DNA of 40,572 nt from a bacterium (GTDB lineage: Bacteria; Pseudomonadota; Alphaproteobacteria; Rhizobiales; JAKIUO01): assembly GCA_024228495.1 (NCBI GenBank), contig JAAETJ010000628.1, forward strand, positions 1 to 40,572, in the 5' to 3' direction. The notes beneath the pieces are model-generated. The model was not told where the DNA came from. It was given only the letters and a program-made list of their open reading frames with translations, and did no database searches. The position numbers and the translations under genes are program-made. Shown here one piece after another: positions 34,619 to 40,572 of this stretch (positions within the stretch are counted from its first letter, which is position 1; each line of letters begins with the position of its first letter).

Positions 34619-35947
34619 TTAGTTGGTTTTTTGTGACTCCACCTCCTTGAGTGTTTTTCTCAGTTTTTCAACGATCTCATCAATATGAGAGCGTTTAGAT
34701 ATAAGCGGCGGCGCCATGATGCCAGCATCTCCAGTGAACTTCATATGCACTCCATTCCAGAACAGTTTTTCTTGCACGTGCGCACCACGCCCCCCAGGAG
34801 CCGTTGTCGGTGCCACATCAATACCAGCGATCATGCCATAGCCCCGAATATCAGTGACAATATCCAGGTCGCGCAGGCTAAAGACCGCATCAAGAAAATA
34901 TTCCGACATGTCGGCAGCACGTCGGAACAGATCTTCTTTCTCATAGATATCGAGCGCTGCAATACCGGCTGCACAGGCTGCAGGGTGCCCTGAATAGGTA
35001 TAGCCGTGAAAGAATTCGACGGTTTTTTCTGGAGCAGCTTGTGTGATCGTTTCATAAATCTCGTCCTTGACGGCCACTGCCCCCATAGGCTGTGCACCAT
35101 TTGTCAGTGCCTTGGCCATAGTCATGATATCGGGAGTGACGCCAAACGCCTGCGCCCCAAATGCTGTGCCCAATCGACCAAAGCCGCAGATCACTTCATC
35201 GAATACTAACAAGATACCCTGTTCATCGCAAATTTCGCGCAAGCGTTCAAGATAACCTATTGGCGGGACGAGAATGCCGGTTGATCCAGCAATAGGCTCG
35301 ACAAAACAAGCAGCGATTGTTGAACCACCATAATTTTCGACAAAACGCTGCAGATCTTCGGCCAGCTCGGCACCATGCTCTGGCTGGCCGCGAACAAAGC
35401 GGTGTTCTGGCAACCAGGTATGACGCATACACACGACATTTGGCATCACCTGGGTAAAGGTTTCCCGGTTCTTAACCATGCCGCTCAGCGAGGTGCCGCC
35501 AATATTGACGCCATGGTAGCCGCGCTCACGCGAGACAAAACGCGTCCGCTGCCCCTCGCCTCTGGCACGATGATAAGCCATGGCGATCTTGAGCGCCGTG
35601 TCGATTGATTCAGATCCCGAATTTACAAAAAAAACGTGGTTAATCTCTTCGGGTGTGAGCGCCGTAATTCTGCGCGCAAATTCAAAGGAACCTGGATGAG
35701 CGAGACCAAACGGGGCGGTATAGTCATTGGTCTTGATTTGTTCAAATACCGCCTCGGCAATTTCCTTGCGGCCATGCCCGGCAGCGGCACAAAACAGTCC
35801 GGAGGACCCGTCAATAACGGTGCCTCCCTTATGATCAGTGAGATAAACACCTTCACTTTTCACAACCAGTCTTGGCGAACGCTTGAATTCGCGATTGGCG
35901 GTAAATGGCATCCAGTGTTGCTCGAGAGAATTGGCAGAATATTGCAT
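34619..35947 (-). CDS. tpa: Taurine-pyruvate aminotransferase
   Basis: The 442-residue class III PLP aminotransferase starts at ATG 35947 (MQYSANSLEQHWMPFTANREF) behind GGAGGACTACTCC. It converts taurine and pyruvate to sulfoacetaldehyde and alanine. Conserved features are the N-terminal HWMPFT, FVNSGSESIDTALKIA, the Asp of LVFDEVICGFGRLG, and the PLP Lys in IMTMAKALTNGAQPMGAV. Substrate assignment relies on the neighbours (tauABC, ald, xsc, tauR) as well as resemblance to Tpa. It is divergent from tauR. Confidence 0.94.
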   Translation of the reverse strand: MQYSANSLEQHWMPFTANREFKRSPRLVVKSEGVYLTDHKGGTVIDGSSGLFCAAAGHGRKEIAEAVFEQIKTNDYTAPFGLAHPGSFEFARRITALTPEEINHVFFVNSGSESIDTALKIAMAYHRARGEGQRTRFVSRERGYHGVNIGGTSLSGMVKNRETFTQVMPNVVCMRHTWLPEHRFVRGQPEHGAELAEDLQRFVENYGGSTIAACFVEPIAGSTGILVPPIGYLERLREICDEQGILLVFDEVICGFGRLGTAFGAQAFGVTPDIMTMAKALTNGAQPMGAVAVKDEIYETITQAAPEKTVEFFHGYTYSGHPAACAAGIAALDIYEKEDLFRRAADMSEYFLDAVFSLRDLDIVTDIRGYGMIAGIDVAPTTAPGGRGAHVQEKLFWNGVHMKFTGDAGIMAPPLISKRSHIDEIVEKLRKTLKEVESQKTN

Positions 35948-36103
35948 GGAGTAGTCCTCCAGTTTCACATTAGTCCAAGGGGACAGAGTCATTCTTTCGG
36001 GTTAAATTTCCCCATACGACAACTCCAGTATCAGATTTCTTGACATTAACTTTTAACTGGCCTAGCCAATAGGTCCAGATAGCGTTTTTCCTTAGGGCAG
36101 TTC
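35948..36103. promoter_or_regulatory. tpa-tauR divergent promoter region with a TauR-box-like word
   Basis: At 36068-36078 the minus strand reads CTGGACCTATT. This is close to the CTGGACYTAA repeats described as TauR sites in Rhodobacter capsulatus (9 of 10). I see only one good copy, so the second half-site is unproven. Confidence 0.4.
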
Positions 36104-37573
36104 ATGCAGGATTTTCTGTTTCAAATTCAGCGCTCCAAGTCCGTCAGCCTACAAACACAGATCCGCGAGGTTCTGGTTTCTGCTATTCTGGCGGGGCATC
36201 TTCCTGCCGGTGAGCGTATCCCCTCAACAAGGGAGATGGCAAAGTCGCTGGGTGTGTCGCGCAATACTGTCTTGCTCACTTATCTCGACCTTGCAGATGA
36301 TGGCTATCTCGAGGTAAAAAATCGCAGTGGTTATTACGTCAATGGCGCGATTTTGAAGGGTTATGCCGCGCATCCGGTCATTGCATACGAGCAAGATAAC
36401 AGCTCCGAATGGAAAGCAAAGTTCCGCATTCGTCCCAAGAAGCAGGATAATATCCAAAAACCCATAGACTGGCGCAATTATCGCTATCCTTTTATCTATG
36501 GCCAGATCGACCACAAGCATTTTCCCATGGCTGAATGGCGTGAATGTCAGCGTCAGGCGCTCAGCGAAAAATCTTTCGATGTCTGGACCAGGGATGCCCG
36601 TGATCAGGACGATGAAATGCTGGTGGAGCAGATCAGGACAAGACTGTTACCGCGCCGCGGCATCATGGCCTCGCAAGATGAAATTCTTGTGACGCTGGGT
36701 GCGCAAAATTCCATATATATTATTGCCAGCCTGCTGGTGGGACCGCAGACAAAGGTTGGCTTTGAAGATCCAGGCTACCCCGATGCACGAAATATCTTCG
36801 CCCTCAAAACCGACCGCATCATTCCCATTCCCATCGATGATAGCGGTCTCGTCATCAATAATCGCCTTGATGGGTGTGATCTGCTTTTTGTTACGCCAAG
36901 CCATCAGTTTCCAACAACCGTCACCCTGTCTCGCGAACGGCGGACGGATTTGATCAAATTAGCAATCGAAAAAGACATGATCATTGTGGAAGATGACTAT
37001 GAATTTGAAACCAACTACATGAAAGAGCCGACGCCCGCTTTGAAATCACTTGATGTGGGCAACAAGGTTATTTATGTAGGCAGCCTGTCAAAGTCTCTGT
37101 TTCCAGGGTTGCGGATGGGCTATCTGGTTGGCCCGCGCGAGTTTATCGAAGAAGCGCGTGCCCTGCGCCGTTTGATGTTTCGCCATCCTCCAAGCAATAA
37201 TCAGCACACCACAGCCTTGTTCCTGGCTCTTGGCTATCACGATAGCCTGCTGCTACGCTCAAACCGCGCTTATCGGGAACGCTGGCATGAAATGGGCCAG
37301 GCCCTGAAGGATTTTCTTCCAAACTCTAGCCGTGTCCCCTCATTTGGAGGATCCAGTTACTGGATTTGTGGGCGCGAAGGTCTAGACGCAGAAACACTTG
37401 AGATTGCTGCACGCGAGAAAAGCGTCATTATAGAACCCGGGCGCGTCTATTTTAATAGCCCCAAACCTCCCGGAAACTATTTCCGACTCGGCTTTTCCTC
37501 AATCAGGAAAAGCAGAATCCGTCCAGGTATTGAAATTATTTCCGACCTCATCGATAAACAAATGCAAACCTGA
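36104..37573 (+). CDS. tauR: MocR-type (GntR/aminotransferase) taurine regulator TauR
   Basis: The 489-residue protein has a GntR winged helix at the start (IPSTREMAKSLGVSRNTVLLTYLDL) fused to a fold-type I aminotransferase domain. The PLP Lys is in YVGSLSKSLFPGLRMGYLVGP, and DDYEFE carries an acidic residue of the cofactor site. TauR of R. capsulatus has this architecture and activates taurine genes with PLP and taurine. Divergence from tpa and the surrounding taurine genes support the same role here. The enzyme domain presumably binds an aldimine rather than catalyses. Confidence 0.93.
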   Translation: MQDFLFQIQRSKSVSLQTQIREVLVSAILAGHLPAGERIPSTREMAKSLGVSRNTVLLTYLDLADDGYLEVKNRSGYYVNGAILKGYAAHPVIAYEQDNSSEWKAKFRIRPKKQDNIQKPIDWRNYRYPFIYGQIDHKHFPMAEWRECQRQALSEKSFDVWTRDARDQDDEMLVEQIRTRLLPRRGIMASQDEILVTLGAQNSIYIIASLLVGPQTKVGFEDPGYPDARNIFALKTDRIIPIPIDDSGLVINNRLDGCDLLFVTPSHQFPTTVTLSRERRTDLIKLAIEKDMIIVEDDYEFETNYMKEPTPALKSLDVGNKVIYVGSLSKSLFPGLRMGYLVGPREFIEEARALRRLMFRHPPSNNQHTTALFLALGYHDSLLLRSNRAYRERWHEMGQALKDFLPNSSRVPSFGGSSYWICGREGLDAETLEIAAREKSVIIEPGRVYFNSPKPPGNYFRLGFSSIRKSRIRPGIEIISDLIDKQMQT

Positions 37574-37738
37574 TGGAGACACTATCCCCCCTTGGAATTA
37601 CGCTTTGATTCTGGCACATTTAATTCCCGAATCTGGCTCTAGTTGGCCAAGGCCTCTTCATGCTCAAAATCGCCCATATTCATTGCCCCGGAATCTGAAT
37701 TGTCAGGTTTTGGATTTTTCTGTTAAAGGGAGGTTATT

Positions 37739-38857
37739 TTGCTAGTCGGTATTCCTAAAGAAATTAAAGTTCATGAGTACAGGGTCGGCATGACACCACC
37801 CAATGTGCGCGAATTAATTGCCCACGGTCACGATGTGATTGTTGAAACCAAAGCCGGTGTCGGCATTGGTATGTCGGATGCGGACTATGAAGCGGTCGGT
37901 GCATCGATTGCCCCGGACGCTGAGGCCGTGTTTGAAAAAGCTGACATGATCATCAAGGTCAAGGAGCCACAGGCAGGCGAACGCAGCCTTTTGCGTCCTG
38001 GCCAGATCCTTTTTACCTATCTTCACCTGGCTCCGGATCCAGAGCAGGCACAGGATCTTGTAGACAGTGGTGCCGTATGTATTGCCTATGAAACAGTCAC
38101 GTCTCCCACCGGAGGTCTGCCGCTTTTGGCTCCCATGTCTGAGGTTGCTGGGCGCATGTCCATTCAGGCCGGGGCCTATTTTCTGGAAAAAGCACATGGC
38201 GGTTTAGGCGTATTGCTCGGCGGTGTGCCAGGCGTCGACCCTGCAAAGATTGTTGTATTGGGCGGCGGTGTTGTGGGCACTCATGCCACTCATATCGCGC
38301 TTGGTATGGGAGCCGATGTCTGGGTAATCGATCGCAACATAGATGTCCTGCGCGCCAATTGGCGTCAGTTCGGACGGACCCTGAACACTGTATTTTCAAC
38401 CAGAGATGCGATCGAGCGTCATGTGCGGTCTGCTGATCTGGTCATTGGCGGGGTGCTTATTCCAGGCGCTTCGGCTCCAAAGCTCGTGAGCGCCGAATTG
38501 ATCAGGCAGATGAAGCCTGGCTCCGTCGTTGTGGATGTAGCGATTGACCAGGGGGGGTGTTTTGAGACCTCCCACGCGACGACACATGACGAACCGGTCT
38601 ATACGGTCGATGGTGTGGTTCATTATTGTGTTGCCAACATGCCCGGTGGCGTACCGCGCACATCAGCTGTGGCGCTCAATAATGCAACTTTGCCCTATAT
38701 TCTTGAAATTGCGGACAAAGGCTGGAAAAAAGCCTTAGGTGAAAACCCGCATTTACTTGCCGGGCTGAATGTCTGTCATGGAAAAGTCACCCATGAAGCC
38801 GTTGCCAAAAGCCTTAAAACCGATTTCGTTGAAGCTCAGATCGCCCTCGCTACCTGA
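37739..38857 (+). CDS. ald: Alanine dehydrogenase
   Basis: The 372-residue protein starts at TTG behind GGGAGG, giving MLVGIPKEIK, the normal family beginning. The Rossmann motif is VVLGGGVVGTHATHIALGMGADVWVID. RPGQILFTYLHLAPD (with the catalytic His) and VVVDVAIDQGGCFETSHATTH (Asp) are present. It oxidises alanine to pyruvate with NAD, releasing ammonium. In this cluster it regenerates the pyruvate consumed by Tpa, making taurine deamination catalytic in pyruvate. It is probably co-transcribed with the dehydrogenase and xsc downstream. Confidence 0.96.
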   Translation: MLVGIPKEIKVHEYRVGMTPPNVRELIAHGHDVIVETKAGVGIGMSDADYEAVGASIAPDAEAVFEKADMIIKVKEPQAGERSLLRPGQILFTYLHLAPDPEQAQDLVDSGAVCIAYETVTSPTGGLPLLAPMSEVAGRMSIQAGAYFLEKAHGGLGVLLGGVPGVDPAKIVVLGGGVVGTHATHIALGMGADVWVIDRNIDVLRANWRQFGRTLNTVFSTRDAIERHVRSADLVIGGVLIPGASAPKLVSAELIRQMKPGSVVVDVAIDQGGCFETSHATTHDEPVYTVDGVVHYCVANMPGGVPRTSAVALNNATLPYILEIADKGWKKALGENPHLLAGLNVCHGKVTHEAVAKSLKTDFVEAQIALAT

Positions 38858-38895
38858 TAAAATACATCAATGACAAAGAGAGATGGAGAAAACAC

Positions 38896-40401
38896 GTGGT
38901 GAGAGAAATAGAACATTTCATTGATGGCAAACGCGTCAAGGGAACAAGCGGTCGATTGCTCGACATCACTAATCCAGCAACGGGTGAAGTGATCGCGCAA
39001 ACGCCGCTGGCCAGTGTTGAAGAAGTACACGCAGCGATTTCTTGCTCTGCAAAGGCGCTTTGCAAATGGTCGGCGACCCCTCCTGCAAAGCGTGCTGAAA
39101 TATTTTTTAATTTCCGCGATTTGCTCAAAAATAATCTGGAAGAACTGGCACCCTTGCTATCCTTGGAACACGGCAAGACCTTGCCAGATGCCATGGGCGA
39201 AATCGGCCGTGGCATCGAGGTCGTCGAATTCGCCTGCGGTATCCCGCATCTGTTAAAGGGGGAGTATTCGGAACAGGTTGCAAGTAATGTCGATAGTTAT
39301 ACCTTGCGACAACCCGTTGGCATTTGCGCAGGCATCACGCCGTTTAATTTCCCCGCCATGGTGCCCATGTGGATGTATCCGGTAGCTATTGCTTGCGGCA
39401 ATACATTTATTCTCAAGCCATCTGAAAAAGACCCAACCGTTGCTGTTCGCATTGCCGAACTGTTTAGTGAAGCGGGACTACCAGACGGGGTTCTTAATGT
39501 CATTAATGGCGACCGCGAGGCGGTTGAAACGCTGCTCGAAGATCCAGACATCAGCGCCGTCAGCTTTGTCGGCTCGACCGCTATTGGCGCACAAATCTAC
39601 ACCAAAGGCTGTGCCTCGGGAAAACGCGTTCAAGCTCTGTGCGGTGCCAAAAACCATATGATCGTGATGCCGGACGCCGATCTTGATCAAACCGTGGATG
39701 CGCTGATTGGCTCGGGATACGGATCTGCTGGAGAACGCTGTATGGCGATTTCTGTGGTTGTGCCGATCGGTGAGAAAACCGCAGATGATCTCATCGAACG
39801 TCTCGCCCCTCGCGTGCGTGAGCTGAAAATTGCGCCTTACACCGACCCAGCTGCCGAAATGGGACCGGTGATCACTGGCGAAAGCCTTGATCGCATCAAG
39901 CGCTATATTGATGAGGGTGTGGATGCCGGGGCAGAACTTGTTGTCGATGGCCGCGATCTCAAATTGCAGGGCTATGAACAGGGACATTTCCTTGGCGGCT
40001 GTCTGTTTGACCGCGTTACCTCCGATATGGACATCTATAAAGATGAGATATTCGGGCCTGTTTTATCTGTTCTACGCACTAATGATTATGAAGAAGCCGT
40101 CCGTCTGGTCAATGAGCATGAATACGGCAATGGCGCGGCAATTTTTACCCGTGATGGCGATGCCGCCCGTGACTTCACCACCCGTGTGAATATTGGCATG
40201 GTCGGGGTCAATGTACCCATTCCTGTGCCTGTCGCCTATCATAGTTTTGGTGGCTGGAAACGCTCCTTGTTCGGTGATCATCACCTGCATGGCATGGAAG
40301 GAATACGTTTCTTCACACGCCTCAAAACCATGACAACTCGTTGGCCCTCTGGCATTCGCTCTGGAGCCGAATTTAATTTCAAACGCGGTGCTGATGATTA
40401 A
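38896..40401 (+). CDS. CoA-acylating aldehyde dehydrogenase, MmsA-like
   Basis: The 501-residue protein starts at a GTG about eight bases after GATGGAGAA. Family hallmarks are ITNPATGEVIAQTPLA at the start, GICAGITPFNFPAMVPMWM, VGSTAIGAQIY, and the nucleophile Cys in SAGERCMAIS. The sequence is that of methylmalonate-semialdehyde dehydrogenase (CoA-acylating), not the non-acylating betaine-aldehyde group. MmsA normally acts in valine/inositol breakdown, but here it lies between ald and xsc with no valine genes. Acting on sulfoacetaldehyde, or on another C2/C3 aldehyde of the pathway, is possible and untested. Confidence 0.87.
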   Translation: MVREIEHFIDGKRVKGTSGRLLDITNPATGEVIAQTPLASVEEVHAAISCSAKALCKWSATPPAKRAEIFFNFRDLLKNNLEELAPLLSLEHGKTLPDAMGEIGRGIEVVEFACGIPHLLKGEYSEQVASNVDSYTLRQPVGICAGITPFNFPAMVPMWMYPVAIACGNTFILKPSEKDPTVAVRIAELFSEAGLPDGVLNVINGDREAVETLLEDPDISAVSFVGSTAIGAQIYTKGCASGKRVQALCGAKNHMIVMPDADLDQTVDALIGSGYGSAGERCMAISVVVPIGEKTADDLIERLAPRVRELKIAPYTDPAAEMGPVITGESLDRIKRYIDEGVDAGAELVVDGRDLKLQGYEQGHFLGGCLFDRVTSDMDIYKDEIFGPVLSVLRTNDYEEAVRLVNEHEYGNGAAIFTRDGDAARDFTTRVNIGMVGVNVPIPVPVAYHSFGGWKRSLFGDHHLHGMEGIRFFTRLKTMTTRWPSGIRSGAEFNFKRGADD

Positions 40402-40431
40402 TCGGTTCGCCAAGCTGAAAGAATAGCTGAC

Positions 40432-40572
40432 ATGAAAATGACTACGGAAGAAGCGTTCATCAAAACCTTGCAGATGCACGGGATTACACAGGCGTTTGGG
40501 ATTATCGGCTCTGCGATGATGCCGGTGTCTGATCTGTTTCCAAAGGCTGGCATCACCTTTTGGGATTGCGCC
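40432..40572 (+). CDS. xsc: Sulfoacetaldehyde acetyltransferase, 5' end (cut by window)
   Basis: The first 47 codons read MKMTTEEAFIKTLQMHGITQAF and IIGSAMMPVSDLFPKAGITFWDCA, characteristic of the Xsc N-terminus. The thiamine-diphosphate enzyme converts sulfoacetaldehyde and phosphate to acetyl phosphate and sulfite. Only the Pyr-domain start lies inside the window; the rest runs off the right edge. It follows the dehydrogenase by 30 bases on the same strand and completes the taurine route. Confidence 0.92.
   Translation, partial: MKMTTEEAFIKTLQMHGITQAFGIIGSAMMPVSDLFPKAGITFWDCA

Overview
The window looks like a chromosomal segment of a marine or coastal alphaproteobacterium, probably from the Hyphomicrobiales or a nearby order. 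Pointers are a taurine cluster with a MocR-type TauR, ScfR-family XRE regulators, a fused malic enzyme/phosphotransacetylase, CTAGAGC-type palindromic elements, and secreted families common in marine bacteria. No rRNA, tRNA or CRISPR array was seen.

Region 1 (1-11.4 kb) reads as an acetate/C2 sensing and glyoxylate-shunt locus. It holds an XRE/ScfR-type regulator with an unusual central histidine-kinase-like segment, a receiver-only response regulator, a two-helix membrane protein, and a sodium/solute symporter fused to a histidine kinase. Convergent to these lie malate synthase G (glcB) and a second ScfR-type regulator. A small unknown protein and a Pseudomonas-size isocitrate lyase follow. 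TTTGTAAA/TTTACAAA motifs lie in front of both regulators, with one copy before isocitrate lyase. The XRE regulator carries the same His-centred H-box and a TSIRSFSEIL string as the kinase, which suggests a phosphorelay ending on a DNA-binding protein.

Region 2 (11.4-21.6 kb) is mostly core: a DbpA-like DEAD-box helicase with a long basic tail, a small hypothetical protein, a PAS/degenerate-GGDEF/EAL phosphodiesterase, another small protein, mutS and maeB.

Region 3 (21.7-30.6 kb) is accessory and scarred. A glutathione-transferase-like gene is broken by a 160-bp TA-flanked palindromic element and then cut off by an IS200/IS605 element. After these come a GT39-like membrane protein, a short-chain dehydrogenase and a dead IS110-type transposase. 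Next is a run of three exported proteins: a delta-class carbonic anhydrase, a YHYH-domain protein with a Pro/Arg-rich tail, and a protein with a Pro/Arg-rich N-terminus. A possible d1-haem-domain remnant and a Crp/Fnr regulator close the region.

Region 4 (30.6-40.6 kb) has ppk2 and then the taurine dissimilation cluster. TauABC imports taurine, Tpa transaminates it with pyruvate to sulfoacetaldehyde and alanine, Ald recycles alanine to pyruvate and ammonium, and Xsc (cut by the window end) makes acetyl phosphate and sulfite. TauR is divergent from tpa. A CoA-acylating aldehyde dehydrogenase of the MmsA type sits between ald and xsc. The acetyl units made here would feed the glyoxylate shunt of region 1.
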